DNA of 64,000 nt, from positions 281,033 through 345,032 of the forward strand of contig JAFZRX010000009.1 of NCBI GenBank assembly GCA_017619675.1, in the 5' to 3' direction. Positions 43,494-53,172 of the stretch are shown piece by piece. Made by a program: the position numbers and the translations under genes. Below the pieces are notes generated by a model. It was not told where the DNA came from. It ran no database searches and saw only the letters and a list, made by a program, of their open reading frames with translations. Each line of letters starts with the position of its first letter. Position 1 is the first letter of the stretch. This stretch comes from Bacteroidales bacterium. GTDB taxonomy: Bacteria > Bacteroidota > Bacteroidia > Bacteroidales > UBA932.

Positions 43494-45223
43494 TGACTCC
43501 GGAATCATTTATCGCATCCAAGGCCGCACAGGCCATCAGTGAATTATACAATACGGGCGTGGAGGCTTCCACCCTGCAGGTGCAGCTCACCCGCAAAGAG
43601 TTCGAAGGCGACTTTACACTGGTCGTCTTCCCTCTTTTAAGGGTGTCACGCACCAGCCCGGAGGCCACGGGCGCCGCGATAGGGGACTGGCTGAAAGCCA
43701 ACGTCCCCGAGATCAGCGGCTTCAACGTGGTCAAGGGCTTCCTGAACATCCTGCTTTCCCCGCTTTACTGGAACGAACTGCTCGTTTCCATATCGCAGGA
43801 CGCCGCCTTCGGGCAGCTGCCCGCCACGGGGCGCAACGTGATGGTGGAGTTCTCTTCGCCGAATACCAACAAGCCCCTTCACCTGGGCCACATCCGCAAC
43901 AACCTCCTGGGTTCTTCCGTATCGGACCTTCTCAAGGCGGCCGGACACAACGTGATCAAGACCACGCTTGTGAACGACCGCGGCGTGCATATCTGCAAGA
44001 GCATGTACGCCTGGCAGAAGCGTTTCAACGGCGCCACCCCTGAATCCACCGGAAAGAAGGGCGACCACCTTGTGGGAGACTGCTACGTGGAGTTCGCCAA
44101 GATGGAGAAGGAGGACCCGTCCGTAATGGACGCCGTCCACGACATGCTTGTGAAATGGGAACAGGGCGACAAGGAAGTCCGCGAACTGTGGGCCATGATG
44201 AACGGCTGGGTGTTCGAGGGCTTCGAGGAGACCTACAAGGCCCTTGGAATCTCATTCGACAAGGTATATTACGAATCGCAGACCTACCTTCTGGGCAAGG
44301 AACTGGTGCAGAAAGGCTTGGACATGGGCGTGTTCGAGAGGGAGCCGGACGGATCCGTCTGGTGCGACCTCACCGCCGACGGCCTTGACCGCAAACTGCT
44401 GCTCCGCTCGGACGGCACGTCGGTATATATCACCCAGGACCTGGGAACCGCGGAGCGCCGCTTCAGCGAGTTCAACCTGGATTCCCACGTCTATGTTGTG
44501 GGCGACGAGCAGAACTACCACTTCCAGGTGCTCAAGCTCATCCTTGGCAAACTTGGCTTCGGCTGGGCGAAGGATATCTTCCACCTCTCATACGGAATGG
44601 TGGAACTCCCGGAGGGCAAGATGAAGTCCCGCGAGGGCACCGTTGTCGACGCGGACGACCTCATTGAGAAGATGTACCAGGAAGCCAAGGCCACCTCGGA
44701 GGAATCCGGCAAGCTTGAGGGAATGGATGAGGAAAGCAAGGAGGAACTCTACAGGATGATAGGCCTGGGAGCCCTCAAGTACTTCATCCTCAAGGTGGAT
44801 CCCAAGAAGAAGATGCTCTTCAACCCCAAGGAGTCCATAGATTTCAACGGCAACACCGGACCGTTCATCCAGTACACCCACGCCCGCATCAAGTCCATCC
44901 TGCGCAAGGCGGAAGAAAAGGGCCTGGTGGGCGCCGTAAGCCCGTCCTTCGAGCCCGGGGCCAAGGAGATACGCCTCATAAAGCTGCTCAACGGCTATCC
45001 GCAGAAGATAGAAGACGCCGCGGCGGACTTCTCTCCCGCGATCATAGCAAATTTCGCATACGATATAGCCAAGGAGTTCAACCAGTACTACCATGACACT
45101 CCTGTCCTCAGGGAGACGGACCAGGACGCGCTCAAGGCAAGGCTGGTGCTCATAGACACCCTGGCCTGCGTGCTCCGCAAGGCCATGGGCATCCTGGGCA
45201 TATCACTTCCTGACAGAATGTAA
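43493..45223 (+). CDS. argS: Arginyl-tRNA synthetase
   Basis: 576-residue class I synthetase. It has the N-terminal Add-1 domain, a HIGH-type motif in FSSPNTNKPLHLGHIRNNL (about residue 118), a KMSKS-like GKMKSREGTVV (about 376), and the C-terminal all-helical anticodon-binding domain with INTDNAT-type ending replaced by HDTPVLRETDQ. Translation is probably coupled to rpoD by the one-base overlap. Confidence 0.95.
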   Translation: MTPESFIASKAAQAISELYNTGVEASTLQVQLTRKEFEGDFTLVVFPLLRVSRTSPEATGAAIGDWLKANVPEISGFNVVKGFLNILLSPLYWNELLVSISQDAAFGQLPATGRNVMVEFSSPNTNKPLHLGHIRNNLLGSSVSDLLKAAGHNVIKTTLVNDRGVHICKSMYAWQKRFNGATPESTGKKGDHLVGDCYVEFAKMEKEDPSVMDAVHDMLVKWEQGDKEVRELWAMMNGWVFEGFEETYKALGISFDKVYYESQTYLLGKELVQKGLDMGVFEREPDGSVWCDLTADGLDRKLLLRSDGTSVYITQDLGTAERRFSEFNLDSHVYVVGDEQNYHFQVLKLILGKLGFGWAKDIFHLSYGMVELPEGKMKSREGTVVDADDLIEKMYQEAKATSEESGKLEGMDEESKEELYRMIGLGALKYFILKVDPKKKMLFNPKESIDFNGNTGPFIQYTHARIKSILRKAEEKGLVGAVSPSFEPGAKEIRLIKLLNGYPQKIEDAAADFSPAIIANFAYDIAKEFNQYYHDTPVLRETDQDALKARLVLIDTLACVLRKAMGILGISLPDRM

Positions 45224-45228
45224 TCCTG

Positions 45229-46953
45229 ATGGAGAACCCTGCAGCATATATGTTTCCCACTTCCGTCAAGGAGGTAGAAGCCCTCGGGTGGGATTACATA
45301 GACATCATTTTCTTCACCGGCGACGCTTTTGTGGACCATCCCTCATTCGGGACGGCCTGCATAGCCCGCTACCTGCAGAAATTCGGCTACAGGGTGGCGG
45401 TTGTCCCGCAGCCCAACTGGAGGGACGACCTGCGCGACTTCAAGAAACTAGGCGCGCCGCGCCTATATTTCGCGGTGAATTCAGGAGCCATGGATTCCAT
45501 GGTGAACCATTACACCGCGGGGCGCCGCCTGCGCCACGACGACGCCTACACGCCGGAGGGGCGCGCAGGCCAGCGCCCGGACAGGGCGGTCACCGTCTAC
45601 TGCCGCATCCTCAAGAAACTCTATCCGGAAGTCCCCATCGTCATAGGAGGCATAGAGGCTTCGCTCCGCCGCCTCACGCACTATGACTACTGGGAGGACC
45701 GTCTGATGCCTTCCATCCTCATTGACAGCCGTGCGGACTGGCTCTGCTACGGAATGGGGGAGAGGCCCATGCTGGAACTCACCAGGGCCATAGAGCACCA
45801 GCGGAACATGAGCGACATCCGCCGCATCCCGCAGATTGCGTTCTTCTCCCACGGAAGGCACAGGGCGCCTGACGCCCTGGTGCTGAACTCGTACGAAGAA
45901 TGCCTGGCCTCCAAGCAGGCCTTCGCGGCGAACTTCCACCAGATTGAGACCCACGCCAACATGATGCATCCGCAGACCATAGTGGAGCGGTACAAGGACG
46001 GCTACGTCCAGGTGAACCCTCCGTATCCTCCTGCAACGGAGGCGGAGATGGATTCCTTCTGGGATCTCCCGTTCACAAAACTGCCGCATCCGCGCTACAA
46101 GGGCAAGCGCATCCCGGCGTACGACATGATAAAGTTCTCCATCATCACCCACAGGGGATGCTTCGGAGGCTGCAATTTCTGCACGATAGCGGCCCACCAG
46201 GGCAAGTTCATCCAGTCCCGCAGTGAGAATTCCATAGTGGCCGAGGCGCGCGCCCTGAACAAGTTGCCCGGCTTCGCGGGCAACATATCAGACCTTGGCG
46301 CCCCCACGGCCAACATGTATGGCATGAAAGGCAAGAACCCTGTCATGTGCGACATCTGCCGCCGCAAGTCCTGCCTCTATCCTTCCGTCTGCAAGAACCT
46401 GGACCGCTCGCACGCCCGCGTGCTGAACATGTATCACAGGGTGATGAAGACCAAGGGCATCCGCAACGCCTACATAGGCAGCGGAATCCGCTATGACCTT
46501 TTCCTGAACGAAAACGGCTTTGTGGACGACACATCCTATCCCTATCTGAAAGAACTGGTGCTGGAACACACCTCCGGACGCCTCAAGGTGGCGCCGGAGC
46601 ATACGGAGGACAACGTCCTCAGGTACATGGCCAAGCCGTCGTTCAAGCTCTTCGAGCGCCTGCGCAAGGAATTCGACAAGATAAACGCCCAGGCAGGCAC
46701 CCACGTGGAACTGGTCCCGTACTTCATCTCCTCCCATCCGGGCTGCACTGCAAGGGATATGTCCAAGCTTTCCCGCAACAGCACCCTGAAGGGCCTGTAC
46801 ATGGACCAGGTGCAGGATTTCACCCCAACTCCAATGACGACATCCTCCGTAATGTTCTATACGGGGCTGGATCCCAGGGATATGAAACCGGTGTTCGTGG
46901 AGAGGGACCCGGAGCGCAAAAAAGCGCAGAAATCATTCTTTTTCAAAAAATAA
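45229..46953 (+). CDS. YgiQ-family radical SAM protein
   Basis: 574 residues. The family N-terminus is clear (GWDYIDIIFFTGDAFVDHPSFG, IARYLQKFGYRVAVVPQPNW), as is VIGGIEASLRRLTHYDYW. The radical SAM cluster motif C-x3-C-x2-C is in HRGCFGGCNFC (about residue 308). A second Cys group (MCDICRRKSCLYPSVC) may hold another cluster. The reaction of this family is not established. It follows argS by 5 bases. Confidence 0.9.
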   Translation: MENPAAYMFPTSVKEVEALGWDYIDIIFFTGDAFVDHPSFGTACIARYLQKFGYRVAVVPQPNWRDDLRDFKKLGAPRLYFAVNSGAMDSMVNHYTAGRRLRHDDAYTPEGRAGQRPDRAVTVYCRILKKLYPEVPIVIGGIEASLRRLTHYDYWEDRLMPSILIDSRADWLCYGMGERPMLELTRAIEHQRNMSDIRRIPQIAFFSHGRHRAPDALVLNSYEECLASKQAFAANFHQIETHANMMHPQTIVERYKDGYVQVNPPYPPATEAEMDSFWDLPFTKLPHPRYKGKRIPAYDMIKFSIITHRGCFGGCNFCTIAAHQGKFIQSRSENSIVAEARALNKLPGFAGNISDLGAPTANMYGMKGKNPVMCDICRRKSCLYPSVCKNLDRSHARVLNMYHRVMKTKGIRNAYIGSGIRYDLFLNENGFVDDTSYPYLKELVLEHTSGRLKVAPEHTEDNVLRYMAKPSFKLFERLRKEFDKINAQAGTHVELVPYFISSHPGCTARDMSKLSRNSTLKGLYMDQVQDFTPTPMTTSSVMFYTGLDPRDMKPVFVERDPERKKAQKSFFFKK

Positions 46954-46981
46954 TTCCAAACCTGTTTGTAGTAAAGAAAAA

Positions 46982-47001
46982 TTCCCTATTATTGTAGGGA
47001 A
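46982..47001. repeat. Inverted repeat upstream of the small acidic protein
   Basis: TTCCCTA / TAGGGAA, 7-bp perfect arms with a 6-base spacer, 14 bases ahead of the ATG at 47015. It could form an RNA hairpin near the start site or be an operator. No U-tract follows on the plus strand. Confidence 0.5.
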
Positions 47002-47014
47002 AACTGATAGACTT

Positions 47015-47371
47015 ATGGACGGAAAAACTAGACACGTAGTCAGCTATGAAAAGATGTCGGAAGAGCTCGCCAAGGCTTTTGCTGAAAAGTACCCAAAAGG
47101 CTTTTCAGATTACCTTCCGGACCTCACCAAGTACCCTAAACCTGACGGTACGTGCTTTTATGCTGTAACGGTAGAAATCCCCAACGCTATATACCTTGTA
47201 AAGATACAAGTCAAGACAGATGACCTGGAAGACATTGAAAAATGGCTTGACGGGGACGATGACAACGACAACGTTCAGGGCGGAGGCTCCGACAACGAAG
47301 GCGAAACCCTCCCGGACGAAAACATTTCCCAATATGGAGGGGATGAAGATTCCTCAGAGGTCGAAGCTTAA
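47015..47371 (+). CDS. Small acidic hypothetical protein
   Basis: 118 residues. The N-terminal ~85 residues look folded (YEKMSEELAKAFAEKYPKGF, CFYAVTVEIPNAIYLVKIQV) and the tail is a disordered acidic run rich in Asp, Glu, Gly and Asn. No signal peptide or membrane segment is visible. The end overlaps the ClC channel gene by 29 bases in another frame, which suggests co-translation. Family not recognised. Confidence 0.7.
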   Translation: MDGKTRHVVSYEKMSEELAKAFAEKYPKGFSDYLPDLTKYPKPDGTCFYAVTVEIPNAIYLVKIQVKTDDLEDIEKWLDGDDDNDNVQGGGSDNEGETLPDENISQYGGDEDSSEVEA

Positions 47372-49124
47372 GCTCCGGCCTTTTTACAATCTGCCGGAGA
47401 ACACCAGGGTGCTGATCCTGGCCCTGGCGGCGGGCCTCCTCTCAGGAGGCGCCGCTGTCTTGCTGAGGGCCCTCATAGAGTGGATCAAGCAGGCCCTGAT
47501 ACCGCTGTCCTCCGGTTTCTCCTACCGCTTTGCAAACCTGATAATACCGGGCGTGGGAATGCTTATTTCCCTGCTCATAGTCAAGTATTTCGTCAAGGAC
47601 AACATCAGCCACGGCGTGACGCGCGTGCTGGAGTCCGTGTCCCGCAACGAATCCCATATCAAGAGCCACAACGTCTGGTCATCCATGGTAACCAGCGCCG
47701 TGACAATTGGCTTCGGAGGCTCCGTTGGAGCCGAGGCGCCAATCGTCTACACGGGCGCGGCCATAGGTTCCAACCTGGCACGGCTGGCCAAGTTCTCGTA
47801 CGCCAACATCACGGTGCTGCTGGGATGCGGCGCCGCAGGGGCCATAGCGGGCATTTTCAAGGCCCCTCTGGCCGGTATACTGTTCACCATGGAGATCCTT
47901 ATGTTCAACATCTCCATGGCGTCCCTGTTGCCGCTTCTGCTGTCAACAATGTCAGCCACGGTTGTGTCATACATCTTCACGGGCCAGACCGCAATGTTCC
48001 ATTGCACCCTGACGCCGTTCTCAATGCAGAACATACCATTCTATATCCTCATGGGAATGCTCTGCGGGGTTGGCTCAGTGTTCTTCATGAACGCCACGCT
48101 GGGCCTGGAGGACAGGCTTGGCAAGATCAAGCGCCCGTACCCCCGCTGGCTCCTGTGCGCGCTTGGCCTTGGAATCTGCATCTTCCTGTTCCCCGTGCTT
48201 TACGGAGAGGGATACACATCAATAATATCGCTCCTGAACGGCCACGTACTGTCCCTGGACACCCAGACGCCGCTGTCCTTTATGCTTGACAGCCCCTGGG
48301 GCGTGCCGCTGTTCTTCCTGCTGGTATTCTTCGTGAAGGTTCTGGCAATGACCCTCACCAACATGGGCGGGGGAGTGGGAGGCACCTTCGGACCTACGCT
48401 GTTCGCCGGGGCCATACTGGGCTTCGTGATAGCCAGGAGCCTCAATCTGCTGTTCGCGGCGCGCGGCATCAGCGTCCCGGAACAGAACTTCGTGCTTGTG
48501 GGAATGGCCGCCATGATGGCGGGCGTGATGCAGGCGCCGCTCACCGCCATCTTCCTTATTGCGGAGATCACCGGCGGCTACGAACTGTTCCTCCCGCTGA
48601 TCATCGCCGCAACCATCTCCTTTGGCACCACCCGTCTTTTTGAGAAGTACTCTATCTACACCAAGCGCATCGCCCTGGCGGGAGACCTGCTTACGCACGA
48701 CAGCGACCAGGCGGTGCTCACACTGCTCAGGACCGGGGACCTTGTGCGCGACAAGTATCCGCGCATCGGGCCGGAGGCCAGCCTCAGGGAACTGGTGGAC
48801 GTCATCTCAGGGAGCAACGCCGCGCTTGTGGCTGTGGTTGACGACAAGGGCGCCTTCCAGGGCCTGGTGAACATAGAAGACATACGCAAGCTTCTCTTTG
48901 ACGAGAAGAAATACGACAATCTCAAGGTTTACAACCTTATGGCCCAGCCTCCCGCATACGTCTATGAGGACGAGAAGATGGAGAGCGTGATGGCCAAATT
49001 CGACAGGACCGGGGCCTGGAGGCTTCCGGTGGTGGATTCTGAAAAGAAATACAAGGGCTTCGTCTCTAAGTCGCGCATCCTTATGGCGTACCGCAGCGAG
49101 CTCAAGGAAATATCCAGGGCATAG
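47343..49124 (+). CDS. ClC-family chloride channel/transporter with CBS domains
   Basis: 593 residues with about ten or more hydrophobic segments. The ClC selectivity motifs are present: GFGGSVGAEAPIVYTGAAIG (GxGxE type, about residue 122), GAIAGIFKAPLAGILFTMEI (about 163) and GGGVGGTFGPTLFAGA (about 340). The C-terminus carries a pair of CBS domains (LRTGDLVRDKYPRI onward). I chose the ATG at 47343 (MKIPQRSKLKLRPFYNL), since upstream codons overlap a real gene in another frame. It overlaps the small acidic gene at its start and tex by one base at its end. Confidence 0.9.
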   Translation: MKIPQRSKLKLRPFYNLPENTRVLILALAAGLLSGGAAVLLRALIEWIKQALIPLSSGFSYRFANLIIPGVGMLISLLIVKYFVKDNISHGVTRVLESVSRNESHIKSHNVWSSMVTSAVTIGFGGSVGAEAPIVYTGAAIGSNLARLAKFSYANITVLLGCGAAGAIAGIFKAPLAGILFTMEILMFNISMASLLPLLLSTMSATVVSYIFTGQTAMFHCTLTPFSMQNIPFYILMGMLCGVGSVFFMNATLGLEDRLGKIKRPYPRWLLCALGLGICIFLFPVLYGEGYTSIISLLNGHVLSLDTQTPLSFMLDSPWGVPLFFLLVFFVKVLAMTLTNMGGGVGGTFGPTLFAGAILGFVIARSLNLLFAARGISVPEQNFVLVGMAAMMAGVMQAPLTAIFLIAEITGGYELFLPLIIAATISFGTTRLFEKYSIYTKRIALAGDLLTHDSDQAVLTLLRTGDLVRDKYPRIGPEASLRELVDVISGSNAALVAVVDDKGAFQGLVNIEDIRKLLFDEKKYDNLKVYNLMAQPPAYVYEDEKMESVMAKFDRTGAWRLPVVDSEKKYKGFVSKSRILMAYRSELKEISRA

Positions 49125-51262
49125 TGAAAGAGATTTACATAAACCACATAGCACAGCAGATGCAGGTCAAAGCCTGGCAGGTGGAGAACTGCGCAATGAT
49201 GTTCGAACAGGGTGACACCATCCCGTTCATAAGCCGCTACCGCAAGGAACGCACCGGCGGCCTTGACGACGCCTCCGTGGCGGAGCTCAAGCACTGGGTT
49301 GACCTGTACCAGGATATGGAAAAGCGCAAGGTTACCATCCTTGAGACGATAGCCTCCCAGGACAAGTTGACGCCGGAACTGAAATCAGCCATCGAGGTTT
49401 GCGTGATTCCGGCCCAATTGGAGGACCTGTACCTGCCGTACAGGCCCAAGCGCCGCACCAGGGCTACGGCCGCCAGGGAGGCGGGATTGGAGCCTCTGGC
49501 GGACGTGATGTACGCGGTGCGCACGCGCAACCCGCAGGCGGAGGCCGCAAAATACCTGAACGACAAGGTACCAGGCGTTGAAGAGGCCCTTGCGGGCGCG
49601 AGGGACATAATTGCCGAGCGCCTCTCCGAGACCGCCTCCGTGCGTGAGACGCTGCGCGGGATTTTCCGCTCAAGGCGCATCGTGGCCAAAGCCACGAAGG
49701 CCGCCCAGGACAATCCCGAAGCAGCCAAGTACCGCAGCTACTTCAACTTCACCATGCCCATCCAGCGCATCCCCGCCCACAACCTGCTGGCCATCCTTCG
49801 CGCCCAGAACGAGGGCTTCCTGTCCGTTGACATAGACGCCGATGCGGAGAAATGCTCCAAGAAACTCTACTACGATTTCTGTCAGGAGCACTCCTACCCG
49901 GCCGAACCCCTCGCGGAGCAGATCAGAATGGCGGTTGAAGACTCTTTCAAGCGCCTTCTGGAGCCGTCAATAAGCAATGAGATAATCAAGGAGGCCAAGG
50001 AAAAGGCCGATATAGAATCCATAAAGGTATTCGGGGAGAACCTAACCCAACTGCTTCTCAGCGCCCCTCTCGGCCAGAAGCGCACCATGGCCATAGACCC
50101 TGGTTTCCGCAACGGCTGCAAGATTGCCTGCCTTGACGAGCGCGGTTCTCTCCTCTGCCATACCGTCATCTTTCCGCATCCCCCTCAGAATCAGAAGGTT
50201 AAATCCATCATAGAGGTCCAGGAGATGCTGGAACAGTACTCCATCCAGGCCATCGCCCTGGGCAACGGCACCGCCTCCAGGGAGACCGAGGAGTTCCTCA
50301 AGAAGATCCAGCTCCCGGAGGGTTGCAAGGTCTGGCTGGTAAGCGAGGACGGAGCATCCATCTACTCCGCCTCGGAGGCCGCCAGGAAAGAGTTCCCTGA
50401 CGAGGACGTCACCGTCCGCGGCGCCGTCTCCATCGGCCGCCGCCTGATGGACCCCCTCGCAGAACTGGTCAAGATAGACCCAAAGAACCTTGGCATAGGC
50501 CAGTACCAGCACGACGTTGACCAGAACCTCCTCAAGGAGAAACTTGACAACACGGTGGAGCATTGCGTCAATAGCGTTGGCGTGAACCTGAACACCGCCA
50601 GCCCCTATCTGCTGTCCTACGTGGCCGGCGTGGGTCCCGCGCTCGCCGCGAACATCGTCTCCTTCAGAGACTCCGCCGGTGGCTTCCGCTCCCGCCAGCA
50701 ACTGCTCAAGGTGCCTAGGCTTGGCGCCAAGGCCTTCGAGCAGTGCGCCGGCTTCCTCCGCATCCGCGGCGCGGAAAACCCCCTTGACAACTCCGCAGTG
50801 CATCCCGAGGCTTACCACATAGTTGACCGGATGGCAAGGGACCTCGATGTCCCCGTAACGGACCTGATAGGCAACCAGCAGCTCATAGCAAAGATCCAAC
50901 CGGAGAACTACACGGACAACCAGTTCGGTCTCCCCACAGTCAACGACATCCTCAAGGAACTCCTCAAACCCGGCCTTGACCCCCGCCAGGCCGCCCAGGA
51001 ATTCGAATTCGCCCAGGACGTCCACACCATTGACGACTTAAAGGTTGGAATGGAACTCCCCGGCATTGTCACCAACATCACCAACTTTGGCGCCTTCGTG
51101 GACATTGGTCTCCACGAGAACGGCCTCATCCACGCCTCCAAGATGGGCGTCAAGGGCATGGCGGACCCCTCCAAGATCCTCAAGCTCCACCAGCACGTCA
51201 CCGTCACCGTCCTCCAAGTGGACCTGGACCGCTCCCGCATCTCCCTCGCCCTTAAAAAATAA
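49124..51262 (+). CDS. tex: Tex-like transcription accessory protein
   Basis: 712 residues. N-terminal Tex domain (GDTIPFISRYRKERTGGLDD), YqgF-like RNase H fold (TMAIDPGFRNGCKIACLDE), helix-hairpin-helix segments (NTASPYLLSYVAGVGPALAANIV) and a C-terminal S1 RNA-binding domain (GMELPGIVTNITNFGAFVDI, VDLDRSRISLALKK). The start codon is GTG 49124-49126, which overlaps the ClC stop TAG by one base. Nucleic-acid binding and a role in transcription are known for the family. Confidence 0.93.
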   Translation: MKEIYINHIAQQMQVKAWQVENCAMMFEQGDTIPFISRYRKERTGGLDDASVAELKHWVDLYQDMEKRKVTILETIASQDKLTPELKSAIEVCVIPAQLEDLYLPYRPKRRTRATAAREAGLEPLADVMYAVRTRNPQAEAAKYLNDKVPGVEEALAGARDIIAERLSETASVRETLRGIFRSRRIVAKATKAAQDNPEAAKYRSYFNFTMPIQRIPAHNLLAILRAQNEGFLSVDIDADAEKCSKKLYYDFCQEHSYPAEPLAEQIRMAVEDSFKRLLEPSISNEIIKEAKEKADIESIKVFGENLTQLLLSAPLGQKRTMAIDPGFRNGCKIACLDERGSLLCHTVIFPHPPQNQKVKSIIEVQEMLEQYSIQAIALGNGTASRETEEFLKKIQLPEGCKVWLVSEDGASIYSASEAARKEFPDEDVTVRGAVSIGRRLMDPLAELVKIDPKNLGIGQYQHDVDQNLLKEKLDNTVEHCVNSVGVNLNTASPYLLSYVAGVGPALAANIVSFRDSAGGFRSRQQLLKVPRLGAKAFEQCAGFLRIRGAENPLDNSAVHPEAYHIVDRMARDLDVPVTDLIGNQQLIAKIQPENYTDNQFGLPTVNDILKELLKPGLDPRQAAQEFEFAQDVHTIDDLKVGMELPGIVTNITNFGAFVDIGLHENGLIHASKMGVKGMADPSKILKLHQHVTVTVLQVDLDRSRISLALKK

Positions 51263-51289
51263 CCGGATAATTTTAAACCTAATACTGAT

Positions 51290-52822
51290 ATGAAACGTTT
51301 AGTTGGACTTATTGCAGTAGCGTTGATACTGCAGGGCAGCGCGCTGTACGGACAGAATGCCGTCATCCGCTTTGACAAAGACAGGGCTACTGGTGAGATT
51401 GACCGTAACATTTACGGTGTGTTCATGGAGCCCATAGGCCGAGGGAACTACAATATTGTCTACGGCCCCCTGTACGACCCTTCATCACCGCTCGCAAACG
51501 CGGACGGCTTCCGTACGGATGTGATTGACGCAATGCGTGAACTCAAGATTCCCAACATGCGCTGGCCTGGTGGAAACTACATTTCCAACTATAACTGGCA
51601 GGACGGAATAGGCCCCAAGGAGCAGCGCCCGGTACGCATAGACCCGGCCTGGGGAGGCAGGGACACCAATCACGTGGGAACCGACGAGTGGGTGGCCCTC
51701 AACCGTGCCATAGGCAGCGAGAACGTGGTCTGTCTGAACCTGGCCTTCGGCGACGTGGACCAGACCCGTTTCTGGCTGGAATACTGCAACCTGCCAACTG
51801 GCAGCTACTATGCAGACCTTCGTGCCAAGTACGGCCATCCGGAGCCCTACGGCATCAAATACTGGTGCCTTGGCAACGAGGTGGACGGAAAGCCCTGGAT
51901 AATGGGGCATCTGGATGCGGTGGACTATACTAAGAAGGCCTATGAAGTTGCCAAGCTCCTGCGCGCCTTGGACAAAGACGTGAAGTTCGTCGCAAGCGGA
52001 TCGTCATGGTATGAGAATTCCCCCAACGGAACCACCCCCCGCGGAGCCTGGATAGACTGGAACCACACCATAGTGAAGGAACTCTACGGAATGGCGGACT
52101 ACATTTCCATCCACCGTTACTGGGAGTACAGCGCCGGAGACTATTACCAGAGAATGGCGGACAATGTGATGGACGTAGAGGAAAAGATCCTGGTCACCAA
52201 GTCCCTGATAGACATAGAGAAGGTGAACTATCCTGCCAAACGCCCCATGTACATCTCATTTGACGAATGGGGCGCCAACGGCCAGGGAGGCTGGATGAAG
52301 GCACTTGGTGACGCCCAGTACCTGAACGCCTTTGTGCGTCATTCTGACGTGGTGAAGATGGCCAACTACACGATGATGACCTCTCTGCTGACAACAGACC
52401 GTGCAAGCGGCAGGAACTACAAAGGACCCTTCTTCCAAATTTATAAGCTTTACTCCAACAACGTGCAGGGTTCCACAATCGACTCATACGTCCAGTGCGA
52501 GACCTTTGACGGTGAAGTCTATAAAGATGTCCCATATCTGAACGTGACCTGCGTATATTCCCCGGAGACCGGTGAAGTGCTCATAAACGTAATAAACGTC
52601 AACAAGGACAAAGCCATCACGGCCGACATAGAGGCCGTTTCCGGCTCCTATGACCGCAAGGCCGAGGTCCGCACCATTGCACGCGCCCTGGACGAGACCT
52701 TCTCCATTGCCAACGAGAAAGACTATGAGCCTAAAATCACAACCGAGAACGTGAAGGACGGTCGTCTGACCCACACGTTCCCGGCTGCGTCATTCACCCA
52801 GATATCCCTCACCGTGAAGTAA
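51290..52822 (+). CDS. Alpha-L-arabinofuranosidase, GH51
   Basis: Secreted glycosidase removing arabinose from hemicellulose. The 510 residues begin with a signal peptide (MKRLVGLIAVALILQGSALYGQ). GH51 landmarks: RFDKDRATGEIDRNIYGVFMEP, MRWPGGNYISNYNW, acid/base Glu in YWCLGNEVDG (about residue 199) and nucleophile Glu in YISFDEWGANG (about 326). A C-terminal beta domain follows. With the SusD scar and secreted hydrolase earlier, it points to plant-fibre use. Confidence 0.93.
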   Translation: MKRLVGLIAVALILQGSALYGQNAVIRFDKDRATGEIDRNIYGVFMEPIGRGNYNIVYGPLYDPSSPLANADGFRTDVIDAMRELKIPNMRWPGGNYISNYNWQDGIGPKEQRPVRIDPAWGGRDTNHVGTDEWVALNRAIGSENVVCLNLAFGDVDQTRFWLEYCNLPTGSYYADLRAKYGHPEPYGIKYWCLGNEVDGKPWIMGHLDAVDYTKKAYEVAKLLRALDKDVKFVASGSSWYENSPNGTTPRGAWIDWNHTIVKELYGMADYISIHRYWEYSAGDYYQRMADNVMDVEEKILVTKSLIDIEKVNYPAKRPMYISFDEWGANGQGGWMKALGDAQYLNAFVRHSDVVKMANYTMMTSLLTTDRASGRNYKGPFFQIYKLYSNNVQGSTIDSYVQCETFDGEVYKDVPYLNVTCVYSPETGEVLINVINVNKDKAITADIEAVSGSYDRKAEVRTIARALDETFSIANEKDYEPKITTENVKDGRLTHTFPAASFTQISLTVK

Positions 52823-52865
52823 TTTACCGTATTGAGGCTACAAAAGACACAGGATTCGGCCTGGA

Positions 52866-52897
52866 CTTGCATGTAATAAGAAAAGTATATATCTTTG
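52866..52897 (+). promoter_or_regulatory. Promoter of the toxin-antitoxin pair
   Basis: CTTG at 52866-52869 and TATCTTTG at 52890-52897 with a 20-base spacer, 14 bases ahead of the antitoxin ATG. Confidence 0.7.
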
Positions 52898-52911
52898 CAA
52901 AAAGTATATAT
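52881..52911 (+). repeat. Direct repeat AAAAGTATATAT flanking the -7 box
   Basis: AAAAGTATATAT occurs at 52881-52892 and again at 52900-52911, 19 bases apart, on either side of the -7 box. This spacing on one face of the helix is what an autoregulatory antitoxin operator would look like. Confidence 0.6.
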
Positions 52912-53172
52912 ATGAACGGGGCGACAACAAGAAAACTGATAGATATTAAACCATCAGTAATAAACGCGCTGAAGATCAAGGCTCGCAGGAAAGGAGTTTC
53001 ATTGAAGCGATATATAGAGGATTTGTTGGAGGAGGATTCCAACAAAGACGTTCTGCATGTCCCTGAAGGCGTTACAAATGCTAAAGTAATAGCCCTGATA
53101 GGTGTTGCAAAGCCATCAGTTGATGTTGACAAGATAGATGACGAACGCCTTCAATATATATTGTCCAAATGA
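52912..53172 (+). CDS. Antitoxin of a PIN-domain toxin-antitoxin pair
   Basis: 86 residues starting MNGATTRKLIDIKPSVINAL. The N-terminal part (KLIDIKPSVINALKIKARRK, then GVSLKRYIEDLLEE) reads as a ribbon-helix-helix DNA-binding domain; the remainder would wrap the toxin. The frame opens 15 codons earlier, but the promoter lies within that stretch, so the ATG at 52912 is preferred. Its stop overlaps the toxin start by 4 bases (ATGA). Confidence 0.8.
   Translation: MNGATTRKLIDIKPSVINALKIKARRKGVSLKRYIEDLLEEDSNKDVLHVPEGVTNAKVIALIGVAKPSVDVDKIDDERLQYILSK

Noticed and set aside
46982-47001. Hairpin as terminator of the YgiQ-type gene
   Set aside because: No U-tract follows on the plus strand; kept only as an inverted repeat.
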